DNA from: Derxia gummosa DSM 723
Lineage (GTDB): Bacteria; Pseudomonadota; Gammaproteobacteria; Burkholderiales; Burkholderiaceae_E
Direction: 5' to 3'
DNA: 64,000 bases
Assembly (NCBI RefSeq): GCF_000482785.1
Contig: NZ_AXWS01000008.1
Coordinates: forward strand, 496,001 to 560,000
Shown: positions 26,458-33,888 of the stretch, piece by piece
Numbering within the stretch: the first letter of the stretch is position 1
How the letters are laid out: each line of letters starts with the position of its first letter
Notes under the pieces: generated by a model
Database searches by the model: none
What the model saw: the letters and a program-made list of their open reading frames with translations, nothing else
Told to the model about the DNA's origin: nothing
Made by a program: the position numbers and the translations under genes

Positions 26458-26710
26458 AATCCTCGACGACACCGAACGCAAGCTGCTGCGCGACTTCATG
26501 CGTCCCGGGGCGCGCGGCCATCTGCGCGGCGCGGTGGCGGTTGCCTTCATCGCGCTGCTGGCGCTGTTCTGGCTGCGCCCCGACGAGTGGGTGCTGATCA
26601 GCTGCGCGGGCCTGTCGGGGCTGCTGATCGGGATGTCGGCGGAAGGGCGTCATCTGCGCCGGTTGCGGCTGGTGATCGCCAAGCTGGCGTTGCTGGGGGC
26701 CGTGCGCTGA
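26450..26710 (+). CDS. Small membrane protein of unknown function
   Basis: 86 residues with two hydrophobic segments (AVAVAFIALLALFWL about 28-42 and ISCAGLSGLLIGM about 50-62) and Arg/Lys-rich flanks, so probably an inner-membrane hairpin. It is translationally coupled to the 172-residue protein (8-base overlap). Its last 113 bases overlap the 3' end of the convergent MfnE-like gene on the other strand. The clear membrane pattern argues that it is real. Confidence 0.5.
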   Translation: MPEILDDTERKLLRDFMRPGARGHLRGAVAVAFIALLALFWLRPDEWVLISCAGLSGLLIGMSAEGRHLRRLRLVIAKLALLGAVR

Positions 26711-27380
26711 CAGCGCTGGCCGGCGAGGGCGGCACGCCGGCCAGCGCCAGTTCGGGACGTTCGGCCGGCCATACGGCCAGCGCCACGCCGGCGTCGGCCA
26801 CGAAGGCGGGCAGCGCCACATCCGCCACTCCGTCATGCGCGAGCCGGCGCGCGAAGGCCGGCGCCAGGCCGGGCGCTTCGGCCACCGCCGGGCGGCGGGC
26901 GTCATCGCCGATCGCCCCGACGCCATGCTTGACGAGCACCAGCCGGTCGGCATGCAGCTCGCCCGCGATCCACGCGGCGAGGCTGTCCGAGCTAACTTCC
27001 CAGCGCGTGAGCCGGTCGGGCACGGTGCGCAGCGCATCGCGGCCACCCCAGACCGGCAGCCGGCCGGCGGCCCAGGCGGCGCGGACGGCGGCGATGTCGC
27101 CGGCCAGCGCCAGCCCGGCGCCGAGGGCCACCATCAGCCGCGCGGTCTGTTCCATCGCCAGCACGGCCATGTTGTGGGCCGCCAGGTCATCGAAGCGCCA
27201 TTGCGCCTGGGCATCGCGCACCGCGTCGGCAAAGCCGCCGCCGCCGGGCACGACCAGCCATTGCCGATGTCTGTCGGCGGCGGCGCGGCGCGCGAGTGCG
27301 GCGAGCCAGTCGCGCAGCGTCGATGCATGCGCGTCGCGGCACAGGCTGCCGCCGAGCTTGATGACGGTGATCGCGCTCAT
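26598..27380 (-). CDS. Amino-acid-kinase family protein, MfnE-like
   Basis: 260 residues. The N-terminal ITVIKLGGSLCRD is the ATP-binding start of amino-acid kinases; VVPGGGGFADAVRDAQ and WEVSSDSLAAWIAGELHADRL (first part shown only as family block) follow. In methanogens MfnE phosphorylates aminomethylfuran phosphate to the diphosphate for methanofuran; the neighbours make that role likely. The conserved part ends near residue 215; the remaining Pro/Ala/Ser-rich tail is antisense to the small membrane protein gene and may be an unselected read-through extension. Its ATG overlaps the stop of the MfnF-like gene by 4 bases. Confidence 0.78.
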   Translation of the reverse strand: MSAITVIKLGGSLCRDAHASTLRDWLAALARRAAADRHRQWLVVPGGGGFADAVRDAQAQWRFDDLAAHNMAVLAMEQTARLMVALGAGLALAGDIAAVRAAWAAGRLPVWGGRDALRTVPDRLTRWEVSSDSLAAWIAGELHADRLVLVKHGVGAIGDDARRPAVAEAPGLAPAFARRLAHDGVADVALPAFVADAGVALAVWPAERPELALAGVPPSPASAVSARPPATPAWRSPAATGADDALPPTSRSAAPTGPRS

Positions 27381-28636
27381 TCCCGCGCCGGTGCGAGCAG
27401 CGCCACCGCGACGCTGGGCGCGCAGACCCTGGCCCAGCGCGCGCGCTTGTCGCCGGGGGCGAGGAGCTGGCGCTCCAGCCGCGCGACGCGCTCGAAGCCC
27501 ATCACCGGACGGCCGAAGGCATGCGCCAGTCCCTCGGCCAGGAAGGCACCGCAGCCGGCCGCGACGATCGGCGCCGCGGCCGGCAGGTCGGCCGCCTTGA
27601 GCACGCGCGCGAGGTTGAGGCGCAGCTCGTCGACGAAGGCGCGGCGCCATTCGCGCGCGAAGCCGAGCCAGGCGTCCTCGCTCGCGTCGCGCGCGTCGAG
27701 GCCGATCATGCGGGCGAGCCGCGCATGCGTGGCCTCGGGCGTGCGCGCGCCGTTGTCGGCGGGTGCGTGCTGGTCATGTTCGGCGTCGAGCTCGCCGGTC
27801 AGGCGGAACACGTCGGCGGTGGTGGCGAAGAACTCGTTCATCACGTTGAGTTCGCGGCCGCCGAACTCGATGCGCCGCGCCAGCGCGCACAGCGGCGTGC
27901 GCACCACGCCCAGGTAGACCAGCTCACCGCTGGCGAGCCGCGAGACATCGTCGCGTCCGGCATCGCGCGCGCCGGCAAGGGAGGCGGGCGGGCGGCCGAG
28001 CGACTGCGGCTTGCCGTCGCGGATGGCGATGAGATCGGTGGTGGTCGAGCCGATGTCGAGCAGCAGTGCGTCGCGCAGGTTGCGCGCCACGAGTTCGGCG
28101 CTGGCGAGCCAGTTGGCCGAGGCGATCGCATGCCAGTGCTCGGCGGCGGCGGCGGGCGCGATCCAGCGGCCCGGTCCCGCATAGAGCGCGACGACGTTGC
28201 CGAGCGCGCGCCGCATCAGCTCGGCGATGCCCGCCACGCCGGCCTCGCGGTGCGGGAAGTTGTCCGCCATCTCGCCGGTCATGGTCACGGCATGACGGGC
28301 ATGGCGCGCGGCCGGCCAGCGCTCCAGCGTGGCGGCGATGGCGCGTTCGAGATGCTCCAGCCCCTGCCAGAGCGGGCAGGGCCATTGCACGACATCGAGC
28401 AGCCGGCCGTCACGCGCGAGCGCGGCCTTGACATGGGCACCGCCGATATCCCAGCCGACCACGCTTTCGCCGTCGTCGAGCATGTGCAGCGGCAGGGTGG
28501 CGGTAACGGTGTCGACGGCGCGCGGCGCGAGGCTGGCGGGATGCGGCTGCGACGGCGCCTCGGCGTGCGGCGCGACCGGTCGCTTGCGGATCGGATCGGG
28601 CGCGGTGGGCGCGCTGTCGCGCAGGACTTCGGTCAT
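27377..28636 (-). CDS. H4MPT-linked C1 pathway protein of the MfnF/COG1548 family
   Basis: 419 residues. The actin/hydantoinase-like phosphate motifs VVGWDIGGAHVKAAL (about 59-73) and ALLLDIGSTTTDLIAI (about 190-205) are clear, with VVALYAGPGRW between. The first 50 residues are a variable Pro/Ala-rich leader. Archaeal MfnF couples the aminomethylfuran diphosphate to glutamyl-tyramine; methylotroph homologues are annotated only as H4MPT-linked C1 proteins. Here it is sandwiched between MfnE- and MfnD-like genes with 4-base overlaps at both ends, which supports a methanofuran role. Confidence 0.82.
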   Translation of the reverse strand: MTEVLRDSAPTAPDPIRKRPVAPHAEAPSQPHPASLAPRAVDTVTATLPLHMLDDGESVVGWDIGGAHVKAALARDGRLLDVVQWPCPLWQGLEHLERAIAATLERWPAARHARHAVTMTGEMADNFPHREAGVAGIAELMRRALGNVVALYAGPGRWIAPAAAAEHWHAIASANWLASAELVARNLRDALLLDIGSTTTDLIAIRDGKPQSLGRPPASLAGARDAGRDDVSRLASGELVYLGVVRTPLCALARRIEFGGRELNVMNEFFATTADVFRLTGELDAEHDQHAPADNGARTPEATHARLARMIGLDARDASEDAWLGFAREWRRAFVDELRLNLARVLKAADLPAAAPIVAAGCGAFLAEGLAHAFGRPVMGFERVARLERQLLAPGDKRARWARVCAPSVAVALLAPARE

Positions 28637-29682
28637 GGCTGGGTTCCGGCGAATTCGAGTTCGTCCTCGGCCTGACCGGCGCGGTCGGCGAGGGGCGCGC
28701 GGCGGCGCGCGTGGGCGAGCAGGATGGCCCCGGCGAGGTTGCGCCGCAGTACCCGCGACATCCCGCCATAGGCACAGGTCACGCGCGGGTTCACCTCGAT
28801 CAGCACCGGCTCGCCCGAGGGCGTGAGCACCGCATCGATGCCGACGAAGCCGAACAGCCCCGGCAGTGCACCGGCCACGCGCGCCGCGAGCCGGGCGCAG
28901 GCCGCGTGCGCCGGCGTGCCGGCCTCGATCGCGTCGATCTCGACCCGCTCGAAATCGAGCCGGCCGTCGGCGTCGATGCCGATGTGCTGGCGATTGACCG
29001 CCAGCAGTTCGACGCCGGCCTCGGTCACGAGCAGCGACAGGCTGATCGGCTCGCCCGTGACCCAGGCCTCGAGCGTGGCGGGCGCGGTGCGCGCGGCGAG
29101 GTTGGCCTGGGCGGCGGCCAGGTTGTCGAACACGCGGGTGTCGAGCGCGCCCGCGCCATCGTTGGGCTTGACGATCCAGCGGCCGGCGGCGGCGAGGCCG
29201 GACGGCAGCGGCTCGCCGGCCAGCATGCCGACGGTGGCCGCGATGCCGCGCGTGTTCAGCTCGCGCGCGAGCCGGCGCTTGTCGCTCACGCGGCGGATGA
29301 CGGCGGGCGCGCAGCCGGTCCAGGCCGCTTCGCCCACGGCCTCGGCCAGTTCGGCCAGCACGCCGCCGGTCTCGGGCGCGACCAGCAGCGTCGCGTCATG
29401 CAGCCGCGACTGGCGCGCGACGAACTCGGCAGCCGATTCGCCGGCGCGCGGCGCGACGTGGCTCGCGCCGGGCAGCGGTCGGTCGACATGACCCGGACCG
29501 GGCCGCGCGCGCGTGGCGATGCTCAGTTCGATGCCGCCCAGGCTGGCAACATCGGCCGCGAGCGCATCGCGCATCCACAGACCGAGCGGGATCAGCGCAT
29601 CCAGCTCGCCCGGGTCGGCGAGGGCGTCGCAGCCGCCGCCGCTCACGAATTCATAGACGAACACCCGTTTGCAGAAGGCCAT
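28633..29682 (-). CDS. ATP-grasp ligase, MfnD-like
   Basis: 349 residues. ATP-grasp blocks: WIVKPNDGAGALDTRVF (about 169-185), GEPISLSLLV, and the metal-binding VLIEVNPRVTCAYGGM (about 303-318). MfnD ligates glutamate to tyramine in archaeal methanofuran synthesis. In bacterial methylofuran tyrosine replaces tyramine, so the acceptor here may be tyrosine (inference). The start ATG at 29680-29682 abuts the ATG of the HisA-like gene on the other strand inside one CATATG. First gene of the MfnD-MfnF-MfnE operon. Confidence 0.78.
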   Translation of the reverse strand: MAFCKRVFVYEFVSGGGCDALADPGELDALIPLGLWMRDALAADVASLGGIELSIATRARPGPGHVDRPLPGASHVAPRAGESAAEFVARQSRLHDATLLVAPETGGVLAELAEAVGEAAWTGCAPAVIRRVSDKRRLARELNTRGIAATVGMLAGEPLPSGLAAAGRWIVKPNDGAGALDTRVFDNLAAAQANLAARTAPATLEAWVTGEPISLSLLVTEAGVELLAVNRQHIGIDADGRLDFERVEIDAIEAGTPAHAACARLAARVAGALPGLFGFVGIDAVLTPSGEPVLIEVNPRVTCAYGGMSRVLRRNLAGAILLAHARRRAPLADRAGQAEDELEFAGTQP

Positions 29683-30372
29683 ATGGAACTCATCCCTGTC
29701 GTCGATTTGATGGGAGGCGCGGTCGTGCGCGGTGTGCGCGGCGACCGTGCGCGCTATCGGCCGATCGAATCGGCGCTGTGCGGCGGCAGCGATCCGGCCA
29801 CCGTCGCGTGCAAGCTCGTTTCGCATTGCGCCGCCGCAACACTCTACGTGGCCGACCTCGACGCGATCATGCGGAGTTCACCCCACTGGACCGCGCTGGA
29901 GGCGCTGCTCGCGGCGCTGCCGCCGACGGTGACGCTCTGGCTCGATGCCGGCTTCGGCTCGGCCGATGCCGCCGTTGCGATGCGGCACAGACTCGGGCCG
30001 CGCGTGCTGCCGGTGTTCGGCACCGAATCGCTCGCCAGCCGCGCCGCCGCCGCCGACTGCCTCGCGCTGCCCGGCGCCGTGCTCTCGCTCGACAGCCGCC
30101 ACGGCCGCCCCGTCGATCCGGCCGGCCTGCATGACGCGCCCGGGCTCTGGCCCGCGCGCGTCATCGCGATGACGCTCGACCAGGTCGGCGCCGACGCCGG
30201 CCCCGATCTCGCGGCCATCGCCCGCCTGCGGGCCACGAAGCAGGGGCTGTGCCCGTATGGCGCGGGCGGCATCCGCGATGGCGCCGATCTCGACGCGGCG
30301 CGCGCGGCCGGCGCGGCCGGCTGGCTGGTCGCGTCGGCGCTGCACGACGGGCGGATCGCGGCGCGGGGATGA
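29683..30372 (+). CDS. HisA-related TIM-barrel protein of the C1 island
   Basis: 229 residues. The start LIPVVDLMGGAVVRGVRGDR is like HisA, with LYVADLDAI, LWLDAGF, CPYGAGGIRDGADL and GWLVASALHDG. It is the COG1411-type HisA-like group found near C1/methanofuran genes, not the histidine enzyme itself: no his genes are nearby. Reaction unknown; an isomerase or aldol-type step in cofactor synthesis is a guess. Its ATG directly adjoins that of the MfnD-like gene on the other strand; AGAAGG at 29673-29678 could be its ribosome site. Confidence 0.75.
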   Translation: MELIPVVDLMGGAVVRGVRGDRARYRPIESALCGGSDPATVACKLVSHCAAATLYVADLDAIMRSSPHWTALEALLAALPPTVTLWLDAGFGSADAAVAMRHRLGPRVLPVFGTESLASRAAAADCLALPGAVLSLDSRHGRPVDPAGLHDAPGLWPARVIAMTLDQVGADAGPDLAAIARLRATKQGLCPYGAGGIRDGADLDAARAAGAAGWLVASALHDGRIAARG

Positions 30373-30624
30373 GGGCGGCGGGGCAAGTGGGCAGGATGGG
30401 GGCGCCCGGCGGCATCGGCCCGGTCGCCGTCCGTCCGCCGTCCGCCGCCGGAATGCGCCGATGGCCGTCGGCCGACGCGGCCGTCGTAATGGCCCGCCAC
30501 CCGCGTCCGCCCCGTGACACTCTGCCCCGCACGGAACGCACTGTGTCGCCGCGAGCGCGACGGAGGGCGGCGCCACGCCTCCGGCGCGGGGCCGACCCGC
30601 ATCCGTCTCAGGGTTCCCGAGCAA

Positions 30625-30640
30625 TGGCATATGCCTTGCG
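30625..30640 (+). promoter_or_regulatory. Candidate sigma-54 promoter before fhcB
   Basis: TGGCAT-N5-TTGCG fits the -24/-12 consensus with correct 10-base GG-to-GC spacing. The GC lies only 17 bases before the fhcB ATG, so the transcript would have a leader of about 5 bases and no ribosome site. No other clear promoter was seen in 30373-30655. Confidence 0.4.
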
Positions 30641-30655
30641 TTTTGCCCCCTCGCC

Positions 30656-32185
30656 ATGACCGACACCACGCCTGCCACTCCTCCCGATCGCGCCGCGCGC
30701 GACTGGACCTGCCCGTTCTGCTCGCTGCTCTGCGACGGCCTCACGCTCGCGCCCGCCCATGACGGCGCGAGCTGGTCGCTCGGCGGCAGCGACTGCCCGC
30801 GCGCCCTCGCCGCGCTGCAGCACGCCTCTCCGGCTGCAATCGCTTGCAGCGCGCTTGTCGACGGGCGGCCCGTCAGCCTCGACGAGGCCATCGCCGCCGC
30901 CGCCGAGAGGCTGTCGCGCTGGACATTGCCGCTCTACGGCGGCCTCGCCACCGACGTGGCCGGCGCCCGCGCCCTCTACCGCCTCATGAACCGCACCGGC
31001 GGCGTGGCCGACCACGCCAACGGCGACGCGCTCGCCACCGGCCTGCGCGCGATGCAGGACCGCGGCGCCTTCTACACGACGCTGGCAGAAATCAAGGCAC
31101 ACGCCGACCTCATCGTCTGCCTCGGCAGCCGGCCCGACGATCACTATCCCGAGTTCTTCCGCCGCTGCGGCGTGGGCGAGCCGGGCGCCTTCGTCGAGTC
31201 GCGCGAGGTGATCGGCGTGGCCTGGCCGGCGGACACCACCGCGTCGCCGGCCGCCGACGCCACCGATGCCACCGGCGGCCCGCCCGCCGACGACACGGTC
31301 GCCCCGGCCACCGCCGACGCGCCCGCCGCCGGCGGCACGCAGCAGATCGCGGCGCGCGGCGTCTCGTTCAACGCGATCCTGCCCGGCGCCGACGTGCATG
31401 CCACCGCCGCCACGCTCGCCGCGCTGTGCGCCGGCCGTCGCCTGTCGCGCCCGGCCGATCCGGCGCTCGAAGCGCTGGCCGGGCGCATGAAGGCCGCGCG
31501 CTATGTCGCGCTCGTGTGGGAACCGGGCAGCGTCGCGCGCCACGGTTCGCTCGTTGCCGAGGCCGTCCTGCAATGCGTGGCCGCGCTCAACGCCAAGGGC
31601 AGGGCGGCCGCGTTCGCGCTCGGCGGCAGCGAGGGCGGCTACACCGTGCAGCAGGCCTTCACCTGGATGTCGGGCCTGCCGCTGCGCACCGCGCTGCGCG
31701 CCGGCCGCTTCGACCACGATCCGCTGCGCCACGCCGGCAAGCGCCTGCTGGCCGACAGGGCGGTGGACGGGCTGTTCTGGGTCTCGTCCTTCGGCCCCGC
31801 GCCCGCGCTGCCGAAGCCCGGCGGCGACGCGCCCGCCGTGATCGACACCCGCATGACCGAGCCGCCCGACGACCTCGCCGAGCCGCTGCCGGCGATCGTG
31901 CTCGGCCATCCGGCCCAGGGTGCCGCGCTCGAAGGGCGGGCGGGCGTCGTGTTCATCCCGGTCGGCACGCCGGGCATCGACGGCGCCGGCCATCTGTTCC
32001 GCACCGAGGGCAGCGTGCTGATCCCGCTCGTGCCGGCCCGCGACGGCGGCCTGCCGGGCGTGGCCGAGATCGTCGCCCGCATCGCGGCCGCGCTGCCGGC
32101 GCGCGCGGGCGCCGCGCAGGCCGCGAGCGCCGACGGCGCCACCGCGACCACCAGCAACATCAATCCCACCGGAGCCACCGCATGA
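30656..32185 (+). CDS. fhcB: Formyltransferase/hydrolase complex subunit FhcB (FwdB-like)
   Basis: 509 residues. It begins near WTCPFCSLLCDGLTL, the formylmethanofuran-dehydrogenase B start, and keeps LYGGLATDVAGARALYRLMN, DLIVCLGSRPDDHYPEFF and the late GHLFRTEGSVLIPL. In bacteria FhcB is related to molybdenum/tungsten enzyme subunits but is thought to lack redox function in the hydrolytic Fhc complex. A low-complexity insertion rich in Ala, Asp, Thr and Pro (about 195-228) is unusual. No ribosome site is evident before the ATG at 30656. It overlaps fhcA by 4 bases. Confidence 0.93.
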   Translation: MTDTTPATPPDRAARDWTCPFCSLLCDGLTLAPAHDGASWSLGGSDCPRALAALQHASPAAIACSALVDGRPVSLDEAIAAAAERLSRWTLPLYGGLATDVAGARALYRLMNRTGGVADHANGDALATGLRAMQDRGAFYTTLAEIKAHADLIVCLGSRPDDHYPEFFRRCGVGEPGAFVESREVIGVAWPADTTASPAADATDATGGPPADDTVAPATADAPAAGGTQQIAARGVSFNAILPGADVHATAATLAALCAGRRLSRPADPALEALAGRMKAARYVALVWEPGSVARHGSLVAEAVLQCVAALNAKGRAAAFALGGSEGGYTVQQAFTWMSGLPLRTALRAGRFDHDPLRHAGKRLLADRAVDGLFWVSSFGPAPALPKPGGDAPAVIDTRMTEPPDDLAEPLPAIVLGHPAQGAALEGRAGVVFIPVGTPGIDGAGHLFRTEGSVLIPLVPARDGGLPGVAEIVARIAAALPARAGAAQAASADGATATTSNINPTGATA

Positions 32186-33888
32186 GCACCCTGCGCATCA
32201 AGGGCGGCCGGCTCTACGACCCGGCCAACAACATCGACGGCGAGGTCCGCGACATCTACGTGCGCGACGGCCGCATCGTCGCGGCCGATCCCGACGCCCG
32301 CGTCACCCGCGAGATCGACGCCACCGGCCTCATCGTCATGGCCGGCGGCATCGACATGCACACCCACATCGGCGGCGGCAAGGTCAACCTCGCCCGCATG
32401 CTGCTGCCCGAAGACCATCGCGGCGGCTTCGACGCCCGCCACGACAAGGCGCTGGAGCGGATCGGCGCCACCGACCCCGACATCGCCGAGGTGCTCGCGA
32501 GCTGCGGCACCTGCACGCCGGGCACGCTCGCCACCGGCTACCGCTATGTCGAGATGGGCTACACCAGCGCCTTCGAGCCGGCGATGGCCGCGCACAACGC
32601 GCGCCATGCCCACATGGAGATGGGCGACGTGCCCATCCTCGACCACGGCGCCTACGTGATGCTCGGCAACGACGACGTGTTCCTGAGCATGCTGGCCGAG
32701 GGCGAGGAGTTCGCGCGCATCCGCGACTACGTGGGCTGGAGCATCCACGCGCACAAGGCGATGGGCGTGAAGGTGGTGAACCCGGGCGGCATCTCGGCCT
32801 TCAAGTTCAACCAGCGCAAGCTCGATGTAGACGAGGAGCATGCGCATTACCGCGTCACGCCGCGCAGCGTCGTGCAAACGCTTGCGCGCGCCATCCACGA
32901 ACTGGGTGTGCCGCATCCGCTGCACATCCACGGCAGCAACCTCGGCGTGCCCGGCAACATCGAGAGCACGCTCGCCACCATCGACGCGCTCGGCGGCCTG
33001 CCGGCCCACCTCACGCACATCCAGTTCCACAGCTACACCAAGGACGGGCCGAAGAAGTTCGGCTCCGGCGTGGCGCAGCTGGTGGAGATGCTGCGCAAGC
33101 ATCCCAACGTGTCGATCGACGTGGGCCAGATCCTGTTCGGCCAGACCGTCACCGCCTCGGGCGACACGATGCGGCAGTTCGCCAACTCGGGCGTCGCGCA
33201 TCCGCGCAAGTGGGTCGGCGCCGACCTGGAGTGCGACGCGGGCTGCGGCGTGGTGCCCTTTAAGTACCGCGAGCAGAGCTTCGTCAACGCGCTGCAATGG
33301 GCGATCGGGCTGGAGATCTTCCTCACGATGGACGACCCCTGGCGCGTCGTGCTCACCACCGACCATCCCAACGGCGGCCCGTTCACGAGCTATCCGCACC
33401 TGATCCGCCTGCTGATGGACAAGCCCTTCCGCGACGAGCAGATGGGCCGGCTCAACGCCGACGCCGTCGCGCTCATGCAGCTCGGCGGGCTGAAGCGCGA
33501 GTTCACGCTCTACGACATCGCCGTCATGACGCGCGCCGGCCCCGCGAAGCTGCTCGGCCTCGCCGACCGCGGCCAGCTCGGCATCGGCGCCGCCGCCGAC
33601 ATCGCCATCTACCGCGAGGGCGCGAACGCCGAGGAAACCTTCTCGCGCCCGGCCTTCGTGCTGAAGGACGGCGTGGTCGTGGCGCAGGACGGCCGCATCA
33701 CCGCCGCGCCCACGGGCGGCGTGCATTTCGCCGAGCCGGAGTTCGATGCCGGCATCGAGAACTATCTGGGCAAGTACACGCGCTTCCGCTCGACCGGCCT
33801 GAAGAACGCCGTGATCGGCCGCGACGAGCTGTGCGCCTGCGGCAACGGCGGCAGCCTGCTGCCGCACGCCTGCAAGGTGGCCGCATGA
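32182..33888 (+). CDS. fhcA: Formyltransferase/hydrolase complex subunit FhcA (formylmethanofuran hydrolase)
   Basis: 568 residues. An amidohydrolase-type protein: metal-binding DMHTHIGGGKVN (about 54-65), LHIHGSNLGVPGN, HLTHIQFHSYTKDGPKKFGSG and VLTTDHPNGGPFTSYP. FhcA hydrolyses formylmethanofuran to formate. The length and motifs match the bacterial FhcA and archaeal FwdA. A copy of the dispersed palindrome (32873) lies inside, encoding VQTLA. The ATG overlaps fhcB and the stop overlaps fhcD, both by 4 bases. Confidence 0.96.
   Translation: MSTLRIKGGRLYDPANNIDGEVRDIYVRDGRIVAADPDARVTREIDATGLIVMAGGIDMHTHIGGGKVNLARMLLPEDHRGGFDARHDKALERIGATDPDIAEVLASCGTCTPGTLATGYRYVEMGYTSAFEPAMAAHNARHAHMEMGDVPILDHGAYVMLGNDDVFLSMLAEGEEFARIRDYVGWSIHAHKAMGVKVVNPGGISAFKFNQRKLDVDEEHAHYRVTPRSVVQTLARAIHELGVPHPLHIHGSNLGVPGNIESTLATIDALGGLPAHLTHIQFHSYTKDGPKKFGSGVAQLVEMLRKHPNVSIDVGQILFGQTVTASGDTMRQFANSGVAHPRKWVGADLECDAGCGVVPFKYREQSFVNALQWAIGLEIFLTMDDPWRVVLTTDHPNGGPFTSYPHLIRLLMDKPFRDEQMGRLNADAVALMQLGGLKREFTLYDIAVMTRAGPAKLLGLADRGQLGIGAAADIAIYREGANAEETFSRPAFVLKDGVVVAQDGRITAAPTGGVHFAEPEFDAGIENYLGKYTRFRSTGLKNAVIGRDELCACGNGGSLLPHACKVAA

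Noticed and set aside
30844-33888. A 1014-codon plus frame that looks like an N-terminal extension of FhcA
   Set aside because: Its first 446 codons are out-of-frame fhcB and Arg-rich; FhcA starts at 32182 with an ATGA overlap.
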